Of a DNA stretch of 64,000 nt, positions 24,603 to 32,248 are shown in pieces (positions within the stretch are counted from its first letter, which is position 1; the number at the start of each line of letters is the position of its first letter). The notes beneath the pieces are model-generated. The model did not search any database and was not told the origin of the DNA. It was given only the letters and a program-made list of their open reading frames with translations. This stretch comes from Acidimicrobiaceae bacterium (GTDB lineage: Bacteria > Actinomycetota > Acidimicrobiia > Acidimicrobiales > Ilumatobacteraceae). The position numbers and the translations under genes were made by a program. The stretch covers positions 124,001 to 188,000 of the forward strand of contig JACJWF010000001.1 in assembly GCA_020637295.1 (NCBI GenBank). The letters are read 5' to 3'.

Positions 24603-25664
24603 GTGACGATCCAGGACAACCCGGTGGTCGCAACCGCGGCTGCCCCGCCCGCGCACCGCCCCGGCTGGCTGCACGGCCCGTTGGTGGACACCCTGCTGGC
24701 GTGGTGCTACCTGCCGATCGCCGTGGCGGTCCACTTCGCCGAGCCGCACCTCACCACGGTGCGGGCGATGGTGGCGGTGATCTTCCTCATCTCGTTCGCC
24801 CACCAACCGCTGACGCTCGGCCTGGTCTACGGCGACCCGCTGCAGGTGGCGGCCCACCGCAGCATCTACCGGTGGACACCCTTCGTGGTGGTGGCCTTGG
24901 TGGTGCTCGGTCTCGGTGTCAGCCTCACCACCGTCGCCGTGATGGCCGGCCTGTGGAACGCGGAGCACACGCTGATGCAGCGCTACGGGCTGATGCGCAT
25001 CTACGGCCGCAAGGCGGGGGACCAGCAGGGCGGGCTGGAGAAGCCGATGCTGATCGCCTGGCTGGTGGCCGGCGTCGCCTACCTCGGTGCGTACGTGGAC
25101 CTCCAGCGCCTGGTGGACAAGCTGGGCGTCGGCCGCACCAACACCCGCACGGTGGAGGTGCTCGGCCACCTCACCACGGTGTCGCGGATCCTGTTCTGGC
25201 TGGCCGTCGTGGTGGCCGCCGGTCTGACCGCCCGCTGGTGGGCAGCGGAGCGACGGCTGGGCGCCGCGGCCAGCCGCCCGAAGCACTGGTATGCCGCGGC
25301 GACGCTGGGCCTGGTGGTGGCCGTGATGGTGGACCCGATCGCCGGCGTCGCCGGGTACGTGGCCGCCCACGCCATCGAGTACTTCGCCGTCGTCCACCGC
25401 AGCCTGCGCACCCGCCGCGACGCTGCGCCGGTGGCCGTGGTGACCCGGACGTCCGGCCGGCGGGCGCTGGTCTACGCCGCCTACTTCGCCGCGATCGCCG
25501 CGATCGTGGTGGGCACTCGGGGCATGTGGGATGGCAAGGTCTACGCGTTCGCGGTCCTCACGTTCGGGGCCCTCCACATCTTCTACGACGGCTTCGTGTG
25601 GAAGCTGCGCCGCCCCAACGTGGCCGCGTCGCTGGGCGTCGCCGGGCCGGCACCCGCGGGCTGA
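24603..25664 (+). CDS. Multi-pass membrane protein, function unknown
   Basis: 353 residues with a GTG start and roughly eight to nine hydrophobic segments. Histidines sit within or next to the membrane spans: FLISFAHQPLTLG near residue 64, LWNAEHTLMQRYGLMR near 120, YVAAHAIEYFAVVHRSL near 260, and the end ALHIFYDGFVWKLRRP near 325. Repeated histidines in membrane helices suggest a metal- or haem-binding or oxygenase-like protein, though I cannot place it in a family. It follows the MoeZ-like gene by 64 bases in the same direction. Confidence 0.65.
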   Translation: MTIQDNPVVATAAAPPAHRPGWLHGPLVDTLLAWCYLPIAVAVHFAEPHLTTVRAMVAVIFLISFAHQPLTLGLVYGDPLQVAAHRSIYRWTPFVVVALVVLGLGVSLTTVAVMAGLWNAEHTLMQRYGLMRIYGRKAGDQQGGLEKPMLIAWLVAGVAYLGAYVDLQRLVDKLGVGRTNTRTVEVLGHLTTVSRILFWLAVVVAAGLTARWWAAERRLGAAASRPKHWYAAATLGLVVAVMVDPIAGVAGYVAAHAIEYFAVVHRSLRTRRDAAPVAVVTRTSGRRALVYAAYFAAIAAIVVGTRGMWDGKVYAFAVLTFGALHIFYDGFVWKLRRPNVAASLGVAGPAPAG

Positions 25665-25680
25665 TCGAGCCACCCTCCCG

Positions 25681-26556
25681 TCAGGCGGGCACTTCCACGT
25701 CGGCCATCACCAGCTCATCGCGCTCCTGCAGGATCACCCCGCCGATCACCAGCGCCGCGCCCAGCAGGTCCGCGGCACTCGGCCGCTGGTCCAGCGCGAT
25801 GAAGCCGACGATCATCGCCGTCACCGGCAGCAGGGCCAGCAGGAGGGCGAAGCGGCGCATGGGGATCCGCCGCAGCACCACCTGGTCGATGGCGTAGCCG
25901 ATGGAGGACGACAGCAGGCCGACGAGGAAGCAGTCGAGCAGCAGCGAGCCGTGAGTGAGCACCCTCGGCACCTGGTCCGCCCCGAAGGGGAGGATCGCCG
26001 CGCCGCCGATGAGCAGGCCGACGCCCAGGCCGCGCAGGCCGCGGTTCTGCGCGGCCACCCGGCGGCCGAGGACGATGTAGGTGGCCCAGAACGCCGACGC
26101 CATCAGGATGAACACCACGCCGAGTGCATCGCCGCTGATCTCCACGCCGGAGAGCACGGCCACGCCGCCGGCGGCCAGGGCCAGCGCCGCCACGTTGCGG
26201 CCGGTGCGGGTGAACCAGGCGGCCACGGCGACCGGGCCGAGGAACTCCATCACCACGCTCTTGCCCAGCGGCAGGCGGTCGATGCCGAGGTAGAAGCACA
26301 GGTTCATCGCCGCCGTCGCCAGGCCGAACAGGGCCGCGGCGCGAAGGTCGGCGCGGGTCCACGGGCGACGCTCGCGCCAGGACAGGGCCAGCACGGGCAG
26401 CGCGCCCAGCAGCACCCGGAAGACCGCCACCGTGCCGGGGCGCAGGTCCTCGAACAGGTTCACGGCGATGACCGCGCCCGTGTACTGACTGATGCCGGAC
26501 AGCACGAACAGTGCCTCCGGCGACGCGGTGCGGAAGAACTCGCCGGGCCGGCGCAT
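25681..26556 (-). CDS. DMT-superfamily permease (EamA/RhtA-like)
   Basis: 291 residues, about ten membrane segments as two EamA repeats. The first repeat shows GTVAVFRVLLGALPVLAL and CFYLGIDRLPLGKSVVMEFLGPVAVA, close to the RhtA threonine/homoserine exporter subgroup. It is a likely inner-membrane metabolite exporter; substrate not determinable. It converges on the upstream membrane protein with 16 bases between stops and lies 37 bases downstream of the aldolase gene on the same strand. Confidence 0.87.
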   Translation of the reverse strand: MRRPGEFFRTASPEALFVLSGISQYTGAVIAVNLFEDLRPGTVAVFRVLLGALPVLALSWRERRPWTRADLRAAALFGLATAAMNLCFYLGIDRLPLGKSVVMEFLGPVAVAAWFTRTGRNVAALALAAGGVAVLSGVEISGDALGVVFILMASAFWATYIVLGRRVAAQNRGLRGLGVGLLIGGAAILPFGADQVPRVLTHGSLLLDCFLVGLLSSSIGYAIDQVVLRRIPMRRFALLLALLPVTAMIVGFIALDQRPSAADLLGAALVIGGVILQERDELVMADVEVPA

Positions 26557-26593
26557 GTCGGGGATCAGAGGGCGGACGGCGCCGGCGGCGGCG

Positions 26594-27409
26594 TCAGTCG
26601 AACAGGTCGGGGTCCGTGCGGCAGATCTCCTGCCACAGGGGCTGGAAGCTCAGCCAGCCGGCGATCGGCGAGGCCGTCTGCTCCCGCGTGTAGGTGGCGT
26701 CCTCGTGGGGGATCGGCTGGGGCGTGCCGGCCGCCATGGCCAGCAGCTGGGCCTGGCAGGTGCGGTCCATGCTGAGGAACCAGAACGCCGCTTCGTCCAC
26801 CGTCTGGCCGACCGTGAACAGGCCGTGGTTCTGGTGGATGGCGGCCTTGCCCTTGGGGAACTGGGAGACCAGCTCGCGGCCGTCGTCGATGTCGAACTGC
26901 ACCCGGCCGCGCTGGGCGGTGACCACCACATGGTCCTCGTAGAAGATGCAGGAGTCCTGCGTCAGCGGGGCCAGCGGGATGCCCAGCGAGCTGAACGCCT
27001 TGCCGTGCACGCTGTGGCTGTGGGCCGCAGCCACGACCTCCGGCCGCGCCTGGTGGACGGCGGAGTGGATGACGAACGCCGCCCGGTTGACCGGCCGGGT
27101 GCCGTAGACCACGTTGCCGGAGTGGTCCACCAGGATGAGGTCGCTGACCTTGATGTGGCGGAAGCTGACGGCGAACGGGTTCACCCAGAACATGTCGGGG
27201 AACTCGGGGTCGCGCACGGTGATGTGCCCGGCGACGCCCTCGCCGAAGCCGACCCGGCCGAAGATGCGCAGCGCGCCGGCCAGCTTCTGCTTGCGGTGCA
27301 GCCGTTCCTCCTCCACCGTGGCGAACGGGGCGGGCAGCTCCAGGCTGACGTCCTTGGGGGTCAGCTCCACCCCGTCGATCGTGCGGACTCCGGTGTCGGT
27401 CGTGGTCAT
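26594..27409 (-). CDS. Class II aldolase/adducin family protein
   Basis: 271 residues. The class II aldolase zinc site is visible: HITVRDPEF near residue 62, the histidine pair in VVAAAHSHSVHGKAFS near 129 and a third in IHQNHGLFTVG near 190. Members cleave sugar phosphates (fuculose- or ribulose-phosphate) or decarboxylate related compounds. The surrounding crotonases and permease give no clear pathway. It belongs to a leftward run with the enoyl-CoA hydratase upstream (19 bases) and the EamA permease downstream. Confidence 0.87.
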   Translation of the reverse strand: MTTTDTGVRTIDGVELTPKDVSLELPAPFATVEEERLHRKQKLAGALRIFGRVGFGEGVAGHITVRDPEFPDMFWVNPFAVSFRHIKVSDLILVDHSGNVVYGTRPVNRAAFVIHSAVHQARPEVVAAAHSHSVHGKAFSSLGIPLAPLTQDSCIFYEDHVVVTAQRGRVQFDIDDGRELVSQFPKGKAAIHQNHGLFTVGQTVDEAAFWFLSMDRTCQAQLLAMAAGTPQPIPHEDATYTREQTASPIAGWLSFQPLWQEICRTDPDLFD

Positions 27410-27428
27410 CGCGCCAGGCTACCCATCA

Positions 27429-28214
27429 CTACTGGGTGCGGCCGCGGGACTGGATGGCGGCGCGGCGGGCCTCCACCTTCTCCGGGCTGAACTGGGTGCG
27501 CCGCCAGGCCGCCGCGTTGCGGGCCTCGATCTCCCAGCCCTCGCGCTCCGCCGTGATCTCGGCGTAGGTGGTCTTCATCTGGCGCACCCCGTCCTGCTCG
27601 TTGCCGATGATGTCCAGCGCGATGGAGCGGGTGAACGGGATCAGCTCCTCGTGGGCCACCACATGGTTCACCAGCCCGAACTGGAGGGCCTCCTCGGCGC
27701 CCATGAAGTTGCCGGTCATGCTCATCTCCCGGGCGCGGCGCACGCCGACGGCCTGGGGCAGCAGCACGGTGAGGCCCCAGCCGGGCATCACGCCGACGCG
27801 GGTGTGGGTGTCGCCGAACTTGGCCCGCTCGCTGGCGATCAGGAAGTCGCAGTTCAGCGCCAGCTCGAAGCCGCCGGTGACGGCCACCCCGTTGACCGCG
27901 CCGATCAGCGGCTTGGTGAGGGCGGGGAAGGGGCCGCGGGCGCCGCTGGCGTTGGCCCTGCCGTCCGCCCCCGAACCGCCACCGAGGTTGCCGCCGGTGG
28001 AGCCGAGCTCCTTCAGGTCCAGCCCGGCGCAGAACGCGGGGTCGGCCCCGGTGATGACGATCACGTCCACGTCGGGGTCGGCCTCGGCAGCGGCCAGCCG
28101 CTGGGGGAGGAGCCGCAGCACATCGCTGGACAGGGCGTTGCGGGCCTCGGGCCGGTTGAGGGTGACGGTGGCGATGCGCTCGCTCACCTCGAGGAGGACG
28201 ACGTTGTCGGGCAT
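27429..28214 (-). CDS. Enoyl-CoA hydratase/isomerase family protein (1)
   Basis: 261 residues, crotonase fold. The oxyanion-hole segments are AFCAGLDLKEL near residue 61 and AVNGVAVTGGFELALNCD near 107. One of the two hydratase glutamates is present (FELA), but the second position, normally in a PExxLG segment, reads FGDTHTRVG, so a standard hydratase reaction is doubtful. Other crotonase reactions such as isomerisation or hydrolysis remain possible. It is divergent from another crotonase whose start is 71 bases away. Confidence 0.87.
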   Translation of the reverse strand: MPDNVVLLEVSERIATVTLNRPEARNALSSDVLRLLPQRLAAAEADPDVDVIVITGADPAFCAGLDLKELGSTGGNLGGGSGADGRANASGARGPFPALTKPLIGAVNGVAVTGGFELALNCDFLIASERAKFGDTHTRVGVMPGWGLTVLLPQAVGVRRAREMSMTGNFMGAEEALQFGLVNHVVAHEELIPFTRSIALDIIGNEQDGVRQMKTTYAEITAEREGWEIEARNAAAWRRTQFSPEKVEARRAAIQSRGRTQ

Positions 28215-28285
28215 GGGCCGAACCCTGCCACAGCGCCCGCGGGCGGCTCGCAGCGGACGTGACCGTGCCCGCTACGGTTGCGGGC

Positions 28286-29041
28286 ATGTCCCTGGTACTG
28301 GTCGATGTGGCCGACGGCGTCGCCACCCTCACGCTCAACAACCCGGCGGAGCGCAACACGCTCACCGCCCCGATGGTCGAGGAGATCATCGCCGCGATGG
28401 ACCGCATCGAGGGCGACGAGTCGATCGGCGCCATCGTGGTCACGGGCGCTCCGCCCTCGTTCTGCGCCGGCGCGAACCTCGGCAACCTGGCGGAGAGCAC
28501 GAAGGAGAGCCTGGGCAACATCTACGAGGGCTTCCTGCGCATCGCCCGCAGCCCGCTGCCCACGCTAGCTGCGGTGAACGGTGCGGCCGTCGGCGCCGGC
28601 ATGAACCTGGCGCTCGGGTGCGACGTGCGCATCGCCGCCCGCAGGGCCAAGTTCGACACCCGCTTCCTGCAGATCGGCATCCACCCCGGCGGCGGCCACA
28701 CCTGGATGCTGCGCCGCATCGCTGGCCCGCAGGCCACGTTCGCCGGGGTCGTGTTCGGTGAGGTGATGGACGGCGCCGAGGCGGAGCGTGTGGGTCTGGT
28801 GCACCGCTGCGTGGACGACGACCAGTTGCTGACGGTCGCTCACGAGATGGCGGCACGTGCGGCGACGGCGCCCCGCGCGCTGCTGGTCGAGGTGAAGAAG
28901 ACCATCCAGGACATGGCCGACATCACCACCCACCCGGAGGCCGTGGACCGCGAGCTCACCCCCCAGGTGTGGAGCACCCGCCAGCCCTGGTTCGCCGAGC
29001 GCATCGCCGCCCTCCAGAAGAAGATCAGCTCCAAGGGCTGA
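28286..29041 (+). CDS. Enoyl-CoA hydratase/isomerase family protein (2)
   Basis: 251 residues, crotonase fold with FCAGANLGNLAE near residue 60 and AVNGAAVGAGMNLALGCD near 95. Both positions that hold catalytic glutamates in enoyl-CoA hydratase are different (GMNLA and FDTRFLQIG), so it is likely to catalyse another crotonase-type reaction. I take the ATG at 28286; a GTG at 28259 would add nine residues without similarity and would fall in the short divergent promoter region. It is not a close copy of crotonase 1. Confidence 0.86.
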   Translation: MSLVLVDVADGVATLTLNNPAERNTLTAPMVEEIIAAMDRIEGDESIGAIVVTGAPPSFCAGANLGNLAESTKESLGNIYEGFLRIARSPLPTLAAVNGAAVGAGMNLALGCDVRIAARRAKFDTRFLQIGIHPGGGHTWMLRRIAGPQATFAGVVFGEVMDGAEAERVGLVHRCVDDDQLLTVAHEMAARAATAPRALLVEVKKTIQDMADITTHPEAVDRELTPQVWSTRQPWFAERIAALQKKISSKG

Positions 29042-29150
29042 CGGCGGCCACGCTGCGCCGCTGACGCCGTCCCATCATCGCCGCTGACGTCGGGACGAGG
29101 TTCACGCGACCTGGACCGTCCTCGGGGGATGGTTCGCCTCTCGCGGCGGC

Positions 29151-29534
29151 TCAGACCGTCTCGATCGTCAGTCGTGCTCGTGCGGCGTCGGCGATCGCTT
29201 GGATGTGCGTCGGGTTCGAGGTCACCACGGCGTCGTGACGGCGGATCGCTCCTTCGACGACAGCGACGTCGACGATGTCGTCATGACCTGCCTGCGCCGC
29301 CAGTGCTCCGACGGCCTTCGCCTGTTCCTCGGTGAGCGGCTCGGTGGTGCACAGGCCGAGGAACCGGGCCAGGCTCGCTTGGCGTGACCCGCCGCGCCAC
29401 GCTTCGGCGAGCACCGGTGTCGGCACGGTAGGCGACAGCTCGAGCGCGAGGAACCCGGCATGGAGCGCCCACATGCGCCGGTCGTTGCGGTCGGCGGCGA
29501 TCAGTGCGCCCGTGTCGTACGTGATCCCGTTCAT
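29151..29534 (-). CDS. PIN-domain toxin, VapC-like
   Basis: 127 residues. PIN acidic residues are in place: D7 in GITYDTGALIAADR, a glutamate in TPVLAEAWRGG near 44, and aspartates in HDDIVDVAVVEGA near 85, with VVTSNPTHIQAIA at the end. VapC toxins are Mg2+-dependent ribonucleases that cleave tRNA or rRNA. Its ATG follows immediately after the stop of the antitoxin gene with no spacing. Confidence 0.85.
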   Translation of the reverse strand: MNGITYDTGALIAADRNDRRMWALHAGFLALELSPTVPTPVLAEAWRGGSRQASLARFLGLCTTEPLTEEQAKAVGALAAQAGHDDIVDVAVVEGAIRRHDAVVTSNPTHIQAIADAARARLTIETV

Positions 29535-29795
29535 TCAGGCGCTCCGGCGTGACGGTGAGCGACGCAGCATCGCCCTTGCTCGGGCGAGCCCATCGGCAAC
29601 TTCGTCGGCGGTGAGCGCGCCGTGCTGGCGCTCCCACTCGGCGATTCCCCGCCGGCCCGCATCGAGGCGAAGGCGATGGGCTGCGGTCGAGGCGATCCAT
29701 GCGCTGACGGTCGTGCCCTCCATGGCGGCCGCCTGGTCGATCGCTTCGGCCAGGTCCGCTGGGAGGGAGATCGAGCGCTTCTGGCGTTGGGCCAT
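29535..29795 (-). CDS. Ribbon-helix-helix antitoxin, VapB-like
   Basis: 86 residues. RSISLPADLAEAIDQAAAME followed by TTVSAWIASTAAHRL is a ribbon-helix-helix DNA-binding domain; the C-terminal half would bind and neutralise the PIN toxin. Such antitoxins repress their own operon. The pair lies in an accessory patch between conserved genes. Confidence 0.82.
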   Translation of the reverse strand: MAQRQKRSISLPADLAEAIDQAAAMEGTTVSAWIASTAAHRLRLDAGRRGIAEWERQHGALTADEVADGLARARAMLRRSPSRRSA

Positions 29796-29856
29796 GCGTC
29801 AATGGTAGGACAGCGGGTAGGACACCGCAACGAGAGATCGATGGAGAGCTGCAGGA

Positions 29857-29875
29857 CCCAGACGTGCCGTCTGGG
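29857..29875. promoter_or_regulatory. 8-bp stem hairpin upstream of the lipoprotein gene
   Basis: CCCAGACG-TGC-CGTCTGGG is a perfect inverted repeat lying immediately upstream of the duplicated leader at 29876, between the antitoxin gene and the lipoprotein gene. It may be an operator or a terminator stem. Confidence 0.4.
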
Positions 29876-29945
29876 ACGGCACAGGGGTACGTTCAGAGTC
29901 CGAACGGAGGAGTTCGTGAGCCAGCGCCACCGCAACCAGGATTCG
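29876..29945 (+). repeat. Duplicated leader, copy A
   Basis: This 70-bp segment aligns without gaps to 31214-31283 at about 58 of 70 positions. It spans a leader with shared TACGTTC, the ribosome binding site CGGAGG, the start codon (GTG here, ATG in copy B) and the first ten codons, which read MSQRHRNQDS here. Confidence 0.8.
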
Positions 29946-30485
29946 CTTCTTCGCCGAGGACGGCCACGCGTCGTGATGGGCGGACTGGTCCTGCGCAGGG
30001 TGGGTGTGCTGATCACTGCGGCGACGTTGGCGATGGCGGGATGCGCGGGCTCCAGCGATGGTGAGCCGACCGGGCAGACCGTGGAGACGCCGTCGGCATC
30101 GCCGCGTACCGACGTTGGCGTCGACCTGGCGATCCGCGGCTACCGCAAGGGCGAGGCCCTCTGCTACGTGCTCATGACCCGTTCGGGATCCGAGGTGGCC
30201 GATCAATGCCCGCTGAGCAGCGCGACCGAGGACGAGGCGGTGTTCGCTGCGAACGCGAAGGCTGGCGACGTCTGGTACGCCGTGATCTGGGTGTCCGAGG
30301 GTGTCACGGTGCTGGATGCGTCGTCACCGTTCTTCCAGACCTCGGACGGTTGGGTGGTGATCGAGTCCAAGGAGGACGGGTTCTTCTGGCTCGACCTCGC
30401 CAACCTCGGGGCGACGTTCCACTGTTCGGTGGAGTTCCTGTCGCTGGCCTGCGACATGACCGTCGCCCCGCCGCCGTCGAGCTGA
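29916..30485 (+). CDS. Predicted small lipoprotein with a captured N-terminus
   Basis: 189 residues from the GTG at 29916, which follows CGGAGGAG. The start region is a near copy of that of the gene at 31254 (first residues SQRHRNQDS). A hydrophobic stretch and lipobox follow: VGVLITAATLAMAGC with the cysteine at about residue 43. That makes the region before the signal helix unusually long; translation from the in-frame ATG at 29976 would give a normal 23-residue lipoprotein signal. The mature protein (about 145 residues, several cysteines, KGEALCYVLMTR and ATFHCSVEFLSLACDM) is unrecognised. Confidence 0.6.
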   Translation: MSQRHRNQDSLLRRGRPRVVMGGLVLRRVGVLITAATLAMAGCAGSSDGEPTGQTVETPSASPRTDVGVDLAIRGYRKGEALCYVLMTRSGSEVADQCPLSSATEDEAVFAANAKAGDVWYAVIWVSEGVTVLDASSPFFQTSDGWVVIESKEDGFFWLDLANLGATFHCSVEFLSLACDMTVAPPPSS

Positions 30486-30514
30486 CACCGCGTTCGGGGA
30501 GGGATCCGCGGTCA

Positions 30515-31003
30515 TCACCAGATGGCGACGGTGACTCCGCCCTCGACAGTGCAGCGATCCACCGCTGCGAGGCCCTCGTCGTCGAGCAACCGATCGAGCA
30601 TTTCGCGTGGGGGGTCGTATTCGGCGCCAGCCGTCAGGAAGGTGTCGCCGACGTGTCCGAACGCTCCAATGGCCTGTGTTGCGGGATCCCAGGTGGTGCC
30701 GTAGAGGAAGACGAGCAGATAGGTCCGCCGCGTCTTCTCGTTCTCGATGTAGATGCAGTCGTTTCGGAGTACGAACGTGCCGGCGAGTTCCGTCGCGAAG
30801 GTGTCGTAGTTGCCGTCAGGGCGCGGGTGGGACTCGCGGATGAGTGGTCCTTCGACGCTGGGCAGCACGGGCTCGACGTCGGTGACCGGGACGGTCACCT
30901 CGACGGTACTCGCGGCCGGCGCTCCTGAGGTGCCGTTGTTGCCACATCCGGCGGCCGCAGCCAGCAGGACGCCGGTCAAGGTGAAACATGCGTTTCGTTT
31001 CAC
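30515..31003 (-). CDS. Predicted small lipoprotein
   Basis: 162 residues. From the GTG at 31003, a short signal peptide (KRNACFTLTGVLLAAAAGC) has its lipobox cysteine at about residue 20; AAGGGG lies nine bases before the GTG. An ATG at 31027 would add eight residues but has no ribosome binding site. The mature part starts with a Ser/Thr/Val-rich linker and then a domain (LIRESHPRPDGNYDTFATEL, IYIENEKTRRTYLLVFLYG) of unknown family. It converges on the lipoprotein gene at 29916 with 29 bases between stops. Confidence 0.6.
   Translation of the reverse strand: MKRNACFTLTGVLLAAAAGCGNNGTSGAPAASTVEVTVPVTDVEPVLPSVEGPLIRESHPRPDGNYDTFATELAGTFVLRNDCIYIENEKTRRTYLLVFLYGTTWDPATQAIGAFGHVGDTFLTAGAEYDPPREMLDRLLDDEGLAAVDRCTVEGGVTVAIW
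30981..31003. promoter_or_regulatory. Inverted repeat covering a start codon
   Basis: GTGAAAC (30981-30987) and GTTTCAC (30997-31003) are perfect complements nine bases apart. On the minus strand the hairpin would contain the GTG start and first codons of the lipoprotein gene, so it could limit its translation. Confidence 0.35.
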
Positions 31004-31213
31004 GGGCAGTAGTCCCCTTCGCGTCATCCGTAGAGGTAGCCATCGAGGTCGACGATGACATCGACCGTACCGCGCGTAGTTGTAGAGCTGAATGTCGCCG
31101 TTGGAATGGAGCGCCACGACCGAGTGGTTCGATGCGGCGGCACGGGCAAAAGCGCGCAGAACTGTTACCGAAAGACCCTTCCTGACCCCATGGGGGTGGT
31201 CTACCGTCTGGTT

Positions 31214-31283
31214 ACGGCACAGCCGTACGTTCCGACACACAACGGAGGTACTCATGAGCCAGCGCCACCGCAGCCAGGATTCG
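31214..31283 (+). repeat. Duplicated leader, copy B
   Basis: Ungapped counterpart of 29876-29945, about 83 percent identical, carrying the ribosome binding site CGGAGG, the ATG at 31254 and the codons for MSQRHRSQDS. Just upstream both copies also share CCGTCTGG, one base differently spaced. Confidence 0.8.
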
Positions 31284-31559
31284 GCCCCCATGCCGAAGAT
31301 GGACATGCGAGCCCACGCCCACAACGAGCGACACCGCATCAACAGCGAGTTGCAGTCCGTTGCGGCGCAGGTGAGCGCCGGGTACGAACCCGACGAGGTG
31401 CACGAGCCAGGCCCGGCCTGGGTGCCCGAGCACCATCGCAAGCCCTTGAAGGAGGGCGGGGCGGCCCGAGCACTGCGGCACTGGAAGGTGAAGGCCTGGA
31501 AGCGGCGCACCAACGTGCGCAAGGCCAAGGCGCAAGCGATGCGCCTGGCCGGCGAGTAA
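31254..31559 (+). CDS. Small basic protein of unknown function
   Basis: 101 residues; no recognised family. It starts MSQRHRSQDSAPMPKMDMRA and continues with a helical, charged middle (HAHNERHRINSELQSVAAQV) and a strongly basic C-terminus (LRHWKVKAWKRRTNVRKAKAQ), which suggests nucleic-acid or ribosome contact. ACGGAGG lies five bases before the ATG, a strong ribosome binding site. Its leader and first codons are duplicated at 29876. Confidence 0.6.
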   Translation: MSQRHRSQDSAPMPKMDMRAHAHNERHRINSELQSVAAQVSAGYEPDEVHEPGPAWVPEHHRKPLKEGGAARALRHWKVKAWKRRTNVRKAKAQAMRLAGE

Positions 31560-31590
31560 GCCACCAGCTCCAGATCAGGTCAGACCTCAG

Positions 31591-31610
31591 CGGTCGAACG
31601 CGTTCGACCG
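31591..31610. terminator. Perfect 20-bp palindrome between convergent genes
   Basis: CGGTCGAACGCGTTCGACCG reads the same on both strands and lies between the stops of the convergent genes ending at 31559 and 31616. A two-way terminator is the simplest reading; it has no loop and no T run, so a protein-binding site is possible. Confidence 0.45.
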
Positions 31611-31615
31611 GCTCG

Positions 31616-32248
31616 TCACAGCCAGTTGGCGGTGAGGGCCGGTGAGCGCTCCTGCCACTCCTCGGCGGTGATGGCGTAGCGGATGTGGTCCTCCCACACC
31701 CCGTTGATCTCCAGGAAGCGCAGGGCCACGCCCTCCTCCCGGAGCGCCAGCACCTCGACCACCCGCCGGCTGTTGGCGTTGCGCGGCACGATGCAGATCT
31801 CCACCCGGTGGAGGTGGAGTTGCTCGAACGCGAACCTCAGCAGCACCACCACGGCCTCCGGCACGTAGCGGTTGCCGGCCAGGCGCTGGTCGATCCAGTA
31901 GCCGATCGTCGCCACCTGCTGGGCGCCGCGCACCACCCCGTTGAGGTTCACCTCACCGGCCACCTTGCCGTCCACGAACAGGCCGAAGCCGAACGCGACG
32001 CCGGTCTGTCGGTCCCGGTCGCGGGCATGGCACCGCGAGGCGAAGGCGTCGCGGTCGTGTGCCGGGTCGGCCAGGCCGGCGGGCCGCAGGGGCTCCCAGC
32101 GGGTCAGCCACTGCTCGTTGTGCAGGCGGACTTCGCGCCACTGCTCCCACTCCGTGGGGCTGAGTGGGCGCAGCATCACCCGCCGCCCGTACAGGCGGAT
32201 GGCCGCACCGCTGGCGATGGAAGGGTGCCCGTGGCGGCTGCCGCTCAC
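31616..32248 (-). CDS. GNAT N-acetyltransferase (RimJ-like)
   Basis: 210 residues. The RimJ/RimL type of GNAT domain is seen: an N-terminal RLYGRRVMLRPLSPTEWEQW, ATIGYWIDQRLAGNRYVPEAV in the acetyl-CoA binding region near residue 130, and the ending NANSRRVVEVLALREEGVALRF. These enzymes acetylate N-termini of ribosomal proteins or small amines. The GTG start overlaps the stop of the Ppx-like gene (GTGA). An upstream extension is not supported. Confidence 0.88.
   Translation of the reverse strand: MSGSRHGHPSIASGAAIRLYGRRVMLRPLSPTEWEQWREVRLHNEQWLTRWEPLRPAGLADPAHDRDAFASRCHARDRDRQTGVAFGFGLFVDGKVAGEVNLNGVVRGAQQVATIGYWIDQRLAGNRYVPEAVVVLLRFAFEQLHLHRVEICIVPRNANSRRVVEVLALREEGVALRFLEINGVWEDHIRYAITAEEWQERSPALTANWL

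Noticed and set aside
28259..28285. N-terminal extension of crotonase 2
   Set aside because: Nine extra residues without similarity lie in the short divergent promoter region; the ATG at 28286 fits the family.
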